Assembly: GCA_036250225.1 (NCBI GenBank) | Contig: JAPZLL010000026.1 | Span: 372,001 to 436,000 of the forward strand | Source: Cercophora sp. LCS_1 | Lineage: Eukaryota; Ascomycota; Sordariomycetes; Sordariales; Lasiosphaeriaceae | Length of the DNA: 64,000 nucleotides | Direction of reading: 5' to 3' | Shown: positions 1 to 10,378 of the stretch, in pieces | How positions within the stretch are numbered: position 1 is the first letter of the stretch | Layout of the letters: every line of letters begins with the position of its first letter | Program-made: the position numbers and the translations under genes | Notes under the pieces: generated by a model | What the model was told of the DNA's origin: nothing | What the model saw: only the letters and a program-made list of their open reading frames with translations | The model's database searches: none

Positions 1-210
1 GCCGGCGCTGGAGCCGGCGCGCCAGCCATTGTAACCTGGGAAGCCGTTGCCCTGTCGCAAAGAAGTAATGAAGCCCGTGTCGCCTGCGCCGAGCAGAAAG
101 AGTAACGAGCCGAAGACGGCGAAAACGATGACTAGAAGGGGCAGCAGACGGGTGGGTTTGGGCGCCAAAGCGAGCGCCAAAGCGCGACATAAATGTGCAA
201 GACGAATCAT
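1..210 (-). CDS. N-terminus of a type II membrane protein (partial, runs off the left edge)
   Basis: Only the first 70 codons are in the window; the reading frame is open to the left edge, so the gene continues outside. The start is the ATG at 210 in a good fungal context (ACCAAAATG), with no in-frame ATG upstream. A short basic N-terminus is followed by one hydrophobic stretch of about 20 residues (roughly residues 24-43, containing LLPLLVIVFAVFGSLLFLL), then a Gly/Ser-rich linker. This is the layout of a single-pass type II membrane protein, as in many Golgi glycosyltransferases. That is inference from topology only; no catalytic domain is visible. Confidence 0.55.
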   Translation of the reverse strand, partial: MIRLAHLCRALALALAPKPTRLLPLLVIVFAVFGSLLFLLGAGDTGFITSLRQGNGFPGYNGWRAGSSAG

Positions 211-1234
211 TTTGGTGGCATGCCCATCACCTCATCTTGACGCGCGCGATCGGGAGTCGGCAGCGGAATGTGCCTTGTTCGGGTTCTGGCGACGATGTCT
301 CGGTGCAGAATTCTGCGTATCGATGGATGGATGCAGCGTGATGGAAGGCTCTGACATTTGAAGAGATGGGAGATCGAAAATTGCTGCTCCCCAATGGCCT
401 GGAAGGATCACCCGATGGCTCTTGCCTCTGCCAAGAGCAAAGCCAAGCCGCCCGCCCTGTCTCCACTGATTTCCAGGCTGACTCTCCACCCAACGGTCAA
501 ACGTCGCGCATTGTCGACTTTACAAGTCCATTGTTTGGAAAGAACCACCACAGCAACACCCCTTCTACAGTCAAGCCGGCGCGATGAAGCGAGTGTTCGC
601 GACTACCAAAGCTGGCGTGCGGTCGACAACCCCAGCAGATCCCGGACGCGGGTGCTTCCCAAGAAGTTGGAGAAGGATGCGGCGCGAGGGTTCCGCGCCA
701 TCGACTCCCCTTTTTGTCACATGCAAGCCAAGTGGGTCCCCTACCCAGGGACGGCACGCACCGAACAAAACGCTTTCGACGCCATCCAGAATTGTTCACC
801 TCCAAAACAGGGAGAATTTGGTGAAGAAGTCCTAGCATATACACAGGATTTTGTTTTCTAACACGAATCGCAATTGCTTTTGAAGCTCCCCACTCCACTT
901 CAAGGCCGCTAGGTAGGAAAGGATGCGAGTCCTAGAGAGCTGGCTCGCCTGGGGCCAAGATTGGTCTCAAATCTAGAAGCTGACCACACAGAGCGCTCAA
1001 CTCCTCAGCAATTTCAATGTGACGCTCAAATAATCCCGATGTTACACTCCAACATCTGCGTAGTCAACACCCCAGAAAACGGACCAAGTGGTAAGGTTAG
1101 CGGGCGTCCGGATAAATTGCCAACACGGTCACACCGTGCACTGGCTTGCACTCGTATATCACGGAGCTTCCGCCACCTTCACCTCGCGCAACTTCAACAC
1201 AACCACCTCGCATCACGCTCACCTCCTATCCACC
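211..1234. other. Intergenic region without a supported gene
   Basis: Open frames on both strands here are short, overlap each other and show no domain, start context or splice signals. It probably holds the promoters of the two divergent flanking genes. Confidence 0.5.
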
Positions 1235-1864
1235 ATGGCCGTTTGCGCAGGCAGTCCGACTTTTCAGGCCAACTCCAAAAGTCCAAACCGCTTCATTGAT
1301 GAATGGCCAGCCGACGTCCCGTCAATCGTGTGCAAGACACCGCCCTTTGGCAGGGGCAGCCATCCCCGCTTTACACAGTGTTGCTCAGCGCATCACGTGT
1401 ACAACATCACATCGCCCACTATCCAAGGTGAAGAGGGGTATCCCGCAACGTGCGGCATCTTTTGCCATGTTGAGCCGAAACAACTTGAGCCCATCGGAGG
1501 GAACCCAGCGGGCCTGAGCCCCTACATGATGTGCATCACGAACAACGGACAAGACGAGATGGGCGATTATGAAGTTGTCTGCGAGGAAAACACAAGCATT
1601 GTAGTGCAACCCACGAGCTCGTCAACAGTCGTCAGGACGTCATCAACATCAGGGGCAAGCGTAACAAGTAATCCCACAGGTACAATTCCCGGGACAACAG
1701 GAACACCGACAAGAACGGTACCAGTGGCTACAACAACTGGGTCAAGCGCCTCAACGGGAACGCCAACGCCAACAGCCACACCATCCTCCGGCATCCAAGG
1801 TGTTAAGCTGAAAGGCGTCAGGACTTGGGTGGTGGGAATGGTGTTACTTTTTGTCCTGGCTTGA
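1235..1864 (+). CDS. Cysteine-containing Ser/Thr-rich protein with GPI-like C-terminus
   Basis: This is a 209-residue single-exon frame. The start is the ATG at 1235 in a CACCATGG context; the frame stays open upstream but with no better ATG. The N-terminal half has about ten cysteines, including a CC pair followed by a YNITSPT stretch and the segment YPATCGIFC, a pattern recurring in small fungal surface or secreted proteins of unknown role. From about residue 125 the protein is almost only Ser, Thr, Pro and Gly. It ends in a hydrophobic tail (WVVGMVLLFVLA) that resembles a GPI-attachment signal. No N-terminal signal peptide is visible at this start, so either the first exon is missing from the model or the protein is exported differently. 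The family assignment is inference. Confidence 0.5.
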   Translation: MAVCAGSPTFQANSKSPNRFIDEWPADVPSIVCKTPPFGRGSHPRFTQCCSAHHVYNITSPTIQGEEGYPATCGIFCHVEPKQLEPIGGNPAGLSPYMMCITNNGQDEMGDYEVVCEENTSIVVQPTSSSTVVRTSSTSGASVTSNPTGTIPGTTGTPTRTVPVATTTGSSASTGTPTPTATPSSGIQGVKLKGVRTWVVGMVLLFVLA

Positions 1865-3379
1865 AATCCGACGCCCTTCATGGAGGCTATTAGTCGGGCG
1901 TCCGGTTCCGCAACATTGACTTGGTTTCATCATTCAGTTTAGGGGAACAAGAGAATCAGGAGCATTTGGGACAGAAAAGAATCCAACACCGATTGAGTTG
2001 GGAAGACATCTAGCAATTGATACAAGGAAGCCATTCTGGCTTGTTCATATCATGAGAAATCAAACTTGGAGGACGATCGAGTGCAAGACCACCCAAATAT
2101 GCCGACATGCTCACCCATCAACAATCAATACCTCGGGAAATGACATTTTCCAACCTAGCACAACAAACCAAAGCACGGCAGACAACGGACGTTTCATTCC
2201 GAGCCAATCACTGACGACATCGCCACCTGCGAATAGCCCACGTTAATTGACCCCAGGTCATGTCTCAGAAAAAGTTCTTCCCACGACATTGTCACAAAGT
2301 CCTCAATTAAGCAGCACCAAAGTCAAGCATTGCTGGCCGCCCTGTTGTCCTGACTTGCAGGACGCACAGTTGAGCTCGCCACCGAACGCACACCGAACCA
2401 CAGCCAACTGGTGAAGCTGGGCGGGTTGGGCATCAGCGAACCACTGAGTCAGAAGAAGCCAGCATCTTGGGGAAAGGCAGACGACAAAGATCCTGAATGG
2501 CTTCATTGGGTGGACAGACAACGTCTCGTGAGCCTCTGGCATGCGCTGGACACATTGGGCTGAGCACGCTTCAATGCGTTTCAATGCCGTCCTGCTTCCA
2601 TGTCTCCTGAGCTGACCAAGCAAAGCAAACCGGCGATTATTCCCCAATTCAGGAACAGGGCAGCGACACGCCCAACACCGAAGTCCAGCCATTCATTCAT
2701 TCATTCATCAATGGCTCGTAGGATTCTGCCCAACTCGGGCGGCAGAATAGCGCACAGGCACCACGAATCATTCACATGTCCATCATCTGAGCCCAGGAGG
2801 TGCTGATTCGATTGACCAAGGTTTCCCTTTTTAGCCAAGGGGCTTGCTACGTGGCGGTCTGGGCCTCCGCGAAAGCGCAAGCAGCGGCTGTTCGGGCACA
2901 CGCCGTTGCGGCCCCTGGGTGCTGAAACATTGGGCGCCACACTCCCTGTCGCGACAGTTGATGGATGGCGCATGCGACACGTGGGACAAAGGGCTCGCAT
3001 GCCTTGCTTCCCGATCAGACTGGGTAAAAACTCGAGTCTGGCCATGCCAAGACCCACCGGTCGCCCTGCCCAAGGACTGGCGGTCGGGACAGACCCGTGG
3101 CGGCGCGGGATCCGATTGGGAATAGCATCAGGGTCCCATTGGCCAGACGTGCATCAGGTCCCCGCCGTGACAGCTCATCAGGATGCGCAACGAGCATCCA
3201 GACTAAGCCTAACCAGAGCAAATTGGGGCGTGCCCTGCTGGCATTGGGGATTGAGGCCCAACCAGCACCGCCCACACTCGCTCACCACCGCACACTTTGC
3301 ACAACTCTGCAGAAAACAACATCACCAAGTGGGACTCGGATATTTGAATCCCTCGATCCGACCCCTCACCGCCGACAAC
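1865..3379. other. Intergenic region without a supported gene
   Basis: The stretch holds only short overlapping frames and a small ATTC tetranucleotide run near 2691-2708. The frame feeding into the downstream gene is open from about 2906 but begins at a TTG, so it is taken as upstream non-coding sequence. Confidence 0.45.
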
Positions 3380-3581
3380 ATGGACCATGCAGAGCCCCCA
3401 CCAAGCAGCGCTCACGAGCACATAATGAGCTTCCCTTGCGGCCTCAACGTCTACATCACGGTTGAAGCAGTCACCCTCATCGGCCTCGCCTTCATCGCTG
3501 CCACATCCTTCGTCGTCAACACCACCATGGCGAAAAAGAGAAAGAGCGGATCCGCCGCCAACAAGCCGCCCCAGCTCCCGG

Positions 3582-3618
<37 letters not shown>

Positions 3619-3637
3619 ACAACAGTCGCAGCAGTCG

Positions 3638-3677
<40 letters not shown>

Positions 3678-5929
3678 TGAAAAAAGCGATCGAAGCAGCG
3701 CCAGTCCCTGCCGATGCCTCAGGGTCTGTTCCAGCAGAGGGAGGTGCCCCTGTGACCCTTCCTCCCGTGGTGAAGGAAATCGACATTCGTCCAGATGCAT
3801 CGTGAGTGTTTTCCATGCTTGCCGTGAAAGAAGGCGCCATCACTGACACTGCGCGCAGCCCGTATGCGAGTGCAACATGCACCATCCCCTTTGCCAGTCC
3901 TCTCACCGTCCCCAAGGACATTCTTCTGCGGAGTCCCAAGCTCCATGCGGCCTACGAGAGCCAGCTGCCCGAGCTGCCGGCCATCACGGACGACATCGGC
4001 CACATCCTGGTGCACTACCTCCACACGGGCAACTATGAGTCGCTCAAGCCCAAGGAGGTCGACACGCTGCCCAAGCAGATTGCCGAGCTGCGGACGAGCA
4101 TCCGCGCTTACGCTACGGCACGGGCCTATGACCTGCCCGACCTGATGAAGCTGGCCGAGAAGAACATCGAGAAGTACGGCGAGGGCGTGACGCTGCCCGT
4201 GCTGCTCGAGATCACCAAGGAGGCGCACCCGCACCTCTCCGAGGCCGATGGCTGGTTCCTCGGCTACCTCAAGTCGCGCATCCGGCCCCATCTCGAGAAC
4301 CCCAAGGAATTGCTGGGGTCCAACCTGCTCGACCAGATCAGCAGCATTCTCTCGCCTAACCGCGTGCTTCTCCGCACCGTCCTAGAGATGTTCTGCGAAC
4401 GCATCACACCCGCCACCCAGGAGCGCATGAGCCCCATCGCCAGCCCCAGCAGCTCTCGGCCGGCATCGCGACCCGTTTCGCCGTCGCCCACACCCTCCAA
4501 CATGTCGGTGCTGCAGATGAGGTCCCGGGCCGTGCCCCGCGAGGACTTCTCGCCCCAGCGCAAGAAGACCAACCCCTCCAGCGCTCCCTGGCCCTTGGCT
4601 GAGGACAAGGAGGGTTCTCCTGCCCCTTCGACTCCTCGCAGCGTCAAGGCGGCCCCTGTCGTCAAGGAGGTCAAGCCTGAGCCGGTTGCGGAGCTCGAGC
4701 CCGTCGTTGTCGCCGAGCCCGCACCCATCGCCAAGAGCGCGCCTGCTGCGCCCGTGATCGAGCAGGCGCTCAAGGCCGCCATTGAGGCTCAGATCAAGCC
4801 CGCTGTCGTCCCCGCTACGCCGCCTAGGAGGCGCGAGCGCAAGGACTCGGCCAAGGTCATCCCCTTGACTCCTGAGGCCCAGATCGGCCCCGTCATCAAG
4901 GAGCTTGAGCCCGTCTCGGAGCCTGTCCTCAAGACTCGCCCCATCAAGCCCGTGCTTCGAGAGGTCGACTCCGGCTTCTGGGACATGACTCCAGCTGAGG
5001 TTGAGCCGGTGAAGGAATCCACCGCTCCTTCAATCATCGAGATCGACCCCGAGTACGTGGTCAAGTCGACGGAGCCGGAGATCGTCCACGAACTCCACGC
5101 CACCCCCGCTCCCCAGACTGAGACCCGCGAGCTTGTCATCCCTGCCGTCATCCCTGAGGTCACTCCTGAGATCATCTCCGAGGTGGTGGCTGACAAGAAG
5201 GCGGACAAGCCCAAGCCCGTCGAGCAGGAGCTTCCCCTTGCGCCTGAGGTCTCGTCCCGTGACCCTCTCGACTCGCTCCTCGACCTCGAACCCGAGTCCG
5301 ACAAGGCCTCCGAGCTGACCCCCGAGCCCGTCGTCATCGAGGCACAGCCTGTGCCCCAGCCCTTGGCCGACCCCAAGGGTCTGAACCGCATCTCGGAGGA
5401 GAGCCTCCAGCCAGAGAAGGACGACCTCAAGAAGGACGAGATCGAGCTTCTTCCTGAGCTCACCAAGGTAGAGCCCACCGCTAAGAACCCCCTCTACATG
5501 CATGCAGGGCTAACCGTCCACGAGGCAGCCAAGGAGCCGACCGTGGAGCTTGCACCGCAGGAAGAGTCAAAGCCCAAGGCCGAGACGGCCGAGGTCAGCA
5601 GCGTTCCCGACACTGCTGACGTCGCTGGGCCCTCTGCGACCAAGACGGCTGAGCCCGATGTCAAGCCGGTCGAGGAGCCCACTCGGGAAGCCGAGGTACT
5701 CGATGCGAAGCCTGTCGCCAACGCCACCCCCGTCGAGAGCAGCAACACTACCACTGACAACAAGCCCGTTCCGGATACCCGAGATTCTGCTCCGGCGGCC
5801 ACGAACGGCGAGCCCGTCAAGAGCCAAGACAAGTCGGACCCTATCAAGCAGATCGTCAGTCCCGAGAGGCAGAAGAGTTGGCGTAAGCGCTTCCTGAAAG
5901 TGCCCGTCCTCTTTGGCCGTGGCAATTGA
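3380..5929 (+). CDS. BTB/POZ-like domain protein with polyglutamine tract and long disordered tail
   Basis: There are two exons, 3380-3801 and 3859-5929, giving 830 residues. The 57-bp intron has a GTGAGT donor, a CTGAC branch point and a CAG acceptor; an in-frame TGA proves it must be removed. An alternative start is the ATG at 3527 (ACCACCATGG context), which would give 781 residues and drop a weakly hydrophobic N-terminal segment. A glutamine-rich run precedes the intron. After it, about 120 residues resemble a BTB/POZ fold (extended strand with VPKDILLRSPK, then a short helix and DDIGHILVHYLHTGNYE). The remaining ~470 residues are Pro/Glu/Val-rich and likely disordered, ending in a basic hydrophobic tail (RKRFLKVPVLF). 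BTB domains mediate dimerisation or cullin-3 recruitment; which applies here cannot be read from the sequence. Confidence 0.8.
3584..3676 (+). repeat. CAG/CAA trinucleotide repeat coding for polyglutamine
   Basis: About 31 consecutive codons are nearly all CAG or CAA, broken by a Pro and a few Ser. A pure CAG run comes first and a mixed CAA/CAG run later. The tract lies in exon 1 of the BTB-like gene and is likely length-variable between strains. Confidence 0.9.
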
Positions 5930-7049
5930 CTCCCCAACACCTCTTCAAAAGTGCCACCACAGTTGGAGGCTCTTTCAGCCACTGTGGTGGTAGGGGGTTT
6001 GGGGGTAATCGAGACGACGATTTCGACCATCTCGTCAGCGAGCGCGAGTGCGAGTGCGCGTCGGGGAGTTGACGCTGTTGACATTGACAACGACACTGAC
6101 AATGACAACGTCATCACCCTTGCCAGGAAGAAGAATAAGCAGCCAATGCAAGAACACTGTACATTTTCCTTTGTCGACAAAACCACCTCTTCCAACATCC
6201 ACGACGACGTATACGACTATTACTACGCTTCCTCTTCTCGTCAGTATCATCATCTAGATTCAGACCAGGATCTGGATCAGGGTCATCAGCATCATCTTTC
6301 GGGCATGGGTTTGGGTTCTTTGGGGGTTGCAATGGCTTTGGCATTTGCTTCGGGTTCTTCGTCCACTTCTCCTTGCTTTACCGGCTGCTGCAGCTGCATG
6401 GACACGGGCACAGACTGGTTGTTGCTGGGTTCGCTGGCGTATCAGTGCTACTTTTTGTGGGATGCGGCGACGCGGAACGGCGGTGTCAGAGATGCTGTGG
6501 TTCGTCGGGGGTGATTTTGTTGGGTACGGTATACATGAGAGAAAGAGCGATCGGCATTTGCATGGTTCGGGTTGGCTTCTGGTTACTTTTTGGTTTGGGT
6601 AAACGCATTGGGTACGAGGGTATGAGCATTTGATGGAATGGTTAGGTTAGATTGCATAGCATGGATTGGAATATAATAGGTTTTAACAACTTGCTGTTGT
6701 GTGTGTGAGTGAGTGTGTGATTGTGTGAGTGGAAATTTTGGGGGTGAAGTGGTAAAAATCTCTGCTGTTGCCGTCGTTGGTGTCGTTGATCTTGGGAAGG
6801 AGCGAACTTCCATTGAGACTTCCGTCTGCTCCCAATTTTTCTTGCCGGCCAGAGCAGCAAGGGCAAGTCAAACCAGGTTCACGCAAAACGATACGCAACA
6901 ATTTTCTCTTGACAGCAATATCCAACACTCAGCCAATTCATTCTACCTAGTCAACTCCAATCTTTTCAATCACCCCATGATGTTCAATCTGTCACTTGCA
7001 CCCAACATGTACCACAATACACGTCTGTATTTCCACCCCACAAGCACGC
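5930..7049. other. Convergent intergenic region, no supported gene
   Basis: A 187-codon plus-strand frame (5951-6514) starts at GTG, has no ATG until well inside, and is low complexity; it looks like 3' untranslated sequence. A TG-rich stretch lies at about 6695-6730. The region probably holds the 3' ends of the BTB-like and dynamin genes. Confidence 0.5.
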
Positions 7050-9599
7050 TCAGTCCCAAAATCCTCTGAGGGTCTCCAAAATCACCTTCAGCGTCTTCAG
7101 ATCCGCCTGGTCCCGTTCGCGCTCCCGAGCATCCGAAGCCTTCTCCCCAGCAATCATATCAATCTTGGCGGCGTCTTCAACCAGTATACGATGCTGCGTG
7201 AGGATGACATTTGGCAGCTCGTACAAGATACCGCTCTCAACGACAAGAGAGTTGACGTAGCCAACAAAGGCCATCATGCTCATCTGGTGCGATCGGATGT
7301 GTCAGCGCTTTTCTCGACCCCGCGTGCAGAGACCAGCATGACTCACTTCGTAAAACATTTCAACATTCTCGACAGCCCGCGAGGCAGCTAGGTTGTCCAT
7401 GGACTGTGGGACAAGCACAAAACTAGCCTCCTGAGCGCCCTGGTTCTCCCCCGCCCCGTCGACACCCGCGGCTGCCCTGAACGCATCCGCCAGTGCAGAT
7501 CCTAGCTCACGAAAAACCTTGCCCCGAACCAGCTCCTCGGCCAGGATGCCGCTCGCCTGAAGCCAGGGAGCACCGCCCGCACTGGCAAGGACAAATTTGA
7601 ACGTCTCGCTCGCCAGCGCCGGTGGCCACTCCGAAGTTGACAATGATGCCGACGCAGAGGCAGAAATTGAGCTGTCCATTCCTCGGGAGAGATTCCGAGT
7701 GCGTTGCCGCAGCGGCCCAACGTCGACAAACCCGTCGTAGAACCCCGTCTTGCCACGTGCGTGGCACGCAAGCAGGCTCATCATCGTACGGTCAGACTCA
7801 TCCTTGAGCTTTTTCAGGGCCGGCTGGGTCATGTGTTTGCAGAGAGAGGAGCGAACATCGTCGTCGTCCGGACAGGCCGCCTGCAAAGCAGCATCGACAA
7901 ACCGTTGGACAGCGAGCCACACGGCGTCAAGATGCTTCCCGGCAATTGTCGCCCACTTCTCGGATAAGTATTCGAAAAGCAGATGGTATGTGGTCTCACT
8001 GGTTTCGCCCTGCGGTTCACGACCACGCCAGTGAGGGATCCTGGCGGCCAACCATTCGTCCAGGCCTTGGCGCTCGATCGGCCTTGGCCTGGGGAAGGTA
8101 TAATGATTGGCCATGACGTCCTGGCCGAGGAGGCCGTCGACCGGGGACCGCCTCTGGGAGCTGTCGTTAGGCTGGCTTGCGCTGGAGACACCGACCTCGA
8201 TCGTCTTGCCGAACTCACTCATGGCGAAGGCAAACGCCTTGCTCAGGAGTCGGATATTGGCACGAAGATTCTGCTCATGGGGCTTGGGAGACTCATCGCT
8301 CAAGCGCGGAAAGAAACGGGCACATGCGCGGCATTCCCGGCCGACATTATGCGACTCTCTGCAAGGATCGTCTTGGTATGTCCCGAAGCAGGCCTGCCTG
8401 GCGAGGCTCTCAAACTTGCGCGCAATGCCGCAGAGATACAGCCGTCGTGCTTGATCAGTGGAGCGGGAGACAATGCCGGCGAGCCGGGCCTCGAGGGTCT
8501 CAATGGTTTCCTCAACCTCGGCAATGACCGTGGGGAGCGCGGCGTGGGTATGCTGTAGGAATGCAACCCGAAGCGTGTTCCGGAGCGCGTCGATCCCCCA
8601 TTGACCCTCGGGAATGCTGCTCCAACCAGGCTCTCGGAGGAAGAACTCTACCTCGCTTCTGTCCCGCTGGCCCAGAGACTCCGTGGTCCGCTCTCGGAGA
8701 TTCTGGTTCCTGACCACAAGCCATCGGTGTCTTAGGTTTGTCGAGTCCAGACGGCCGTTTAGCACGTCGAACGCCTCCTCGACCGAAAGAGCGCGGTCGG
8801 GATTGGTCATGACGCCGATGACGCGGTCAACCAGTCCCGGATCCGTCTCCGTCAGCTTCTGGATCATGGCCCGGCTGGCTTGGTTGGCAAAGCTAGTGGC
8901 GAGACTGACGACAAGGAGTACCAGGCTATTTTTGGAGCTGACATACTTCCGAACCATCTGGTTGACTGCCTCCCTGCCAGCCTCGTCCTGTTGTTGGGTC
9001 GAGGCCGTGAACAGGCCGGGGAGGTCAACCAGGTCCACCTGGACGAGGTCAGGACCGGATGACTGGACGACGAGAACATCCTCCACAAATGTGAGCGTCT
9101 CATGGCTCCCCGAGACCCCATGAGGGGTACTAGCAGGAACCCCGAGCTCGGCTCTGACCCTGTTGACGAGAGCGGGGAAGTCTTCCGGGCTCAAGAGCTG
9201 CTCGCTGAACCCCCTGAGGCGCTCCTGGTCGGCCTTGCTCCTGGCCGAGGCAGGTCGGATGGTCACCAGAGTCCGTTCCTCGGCTGCACGGCGAAGGATG
9301 AGCTCGGTGGGGAACTGGGTGCAGACACGAGCATCCACGGGAAAATGAAACCGGCCGATGGCTTCGAGCACAGAGCTCTTCCCGGCGCTCTGGTCTCCCA
9401 ACACGATCAATTGCGGGATCTGGATTTTTCTGGAGACTTGCAGGCCCGACAACTCCTTGAGGGCGTCAAAGAGCTCGACTTGCTTGGGGTCGATCAAGTC
9501 CCGCACCGCTCCCATCCTGGATGGATTGTCCGTTCTGCCAGCGTTGGTCTGCCAGGTGGAGGCGATACCAGTAGCGGCTGTCGGCAGGATGTTGTTCAT
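7050..9599 (-). CDS. Dynamin-family large GTPase
   Basis: Two exons, 9599-7347 and 7283-7050 (63-bp intron, GTGAGT donor, CAG acceptor), give 828 residues. The first in-frame ATG is at 9599; the longer open frame begins at a TTG. The GTPase domain has P-loop GDQSAGKSS (about residues 68-76), switch Thr in FPTEL, DLPG (about 192-195) and, in the G4 position, TNPD (about 265-268) where dynamins normally have TKxD. A middle/stalk region follows, and the short second exon supplies a C-terminal GED-like helix (ILVEDAAKIDMI). Dynamins of this fungal group oligomerise on membranes and drive fission or remodelling. No PH domain or proline-rich tail is visible, so it is closer to Mx-like fungal dynamins than to endocytic dynamin. 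Confidence 0.9.
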
Positions 9600-10378
9600 G
9601 GCGGGCAATGTCTGGATTGGTGTCTTCGGTGGGCAGGGTAGACGAAGAACGAGACTTGAGGAAGCGCGTTGGCGATGGAAGATGAGCCAGTGTGCGGGTG
9701 GTTGTGGACGGTCAAGTTGGTACGAAAGTGTGATCGGTGAGGTTGAAGAAGGGTTACATGTTGTGAAGTGATGGAAGCCACATTTATAAGCATTGTCTTT
9801 GTCACAACGACGGGTTGGGGTTGAGTTGTTGACTCCAGGACGCTCTCCTTGATGCCTTCACAATGGCCAGTGGTACATCGGTACCTGACTGACCTTCAAC
9901 CGGATCAGGCTGCGAGAGCCATAAGCCCAGAATTCAATCAGCAAATGGCTTCCTCGTGGCGACGCGGAAACTTTGGATCAGCCAGTCACGGCCCCGAAAA
10001 CTGGTGGGGAAAATGCAAAGGGTTCAGAAAACTTAGGATCAGGACCAATGATCAAGTTTGGCAACTGGGACGCGTCGCTCCGGCACTGCCACGCATGAAC
10101 AGATGCAGACCAGTCGAGATGGACATCGTGCGCCGCGGTCTTCTCACGTTGGGCAGCACCAACCCCGACTTCGACGCCAAGGACCCGAATTCCGCTCACA
10201 TTTCGATGGATTTACCTTCGACAGTCTCATGCTTATTCGTCCAGTCTCATCACGGTAATGGATTTTTATGGATTCCCCGATGCTTCAGCAGCCTCGGATC
10301 CGCGGCATTGTCTTGCGGATTCTCATATGGAGAGCGATATTGGCTGCTTAGGTCCCAGCTCTCATCGGCCTACTATCG
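9600..10378. other. Divergent intergenic region
   Basis: This stretch separates the dynamin start from the Clr5-like gene. A 209-codon plus-strand frame (9849-10478) is present but shows no domain and is not continuous with the downstream exons; it is not called. Confidence 0.45.

Noticed and set aside
3451..5503. Several long antisense and shifted frames over the BTB-like gene, including poly-Cys, poly-Ala and poly-Ser readings of the CAG repeat
   Set aside because: They are shadows of a GC-rich coding sequence; the splice-restored sense frame with the BTB-like fold explains the region.
5951..6514. 187-codon plus-strand open frame
   Set aside because: Starts at GTG, low-complexity composition, no domain, and directly follows the BTB-like stop; read as 3' untranslated sequence.
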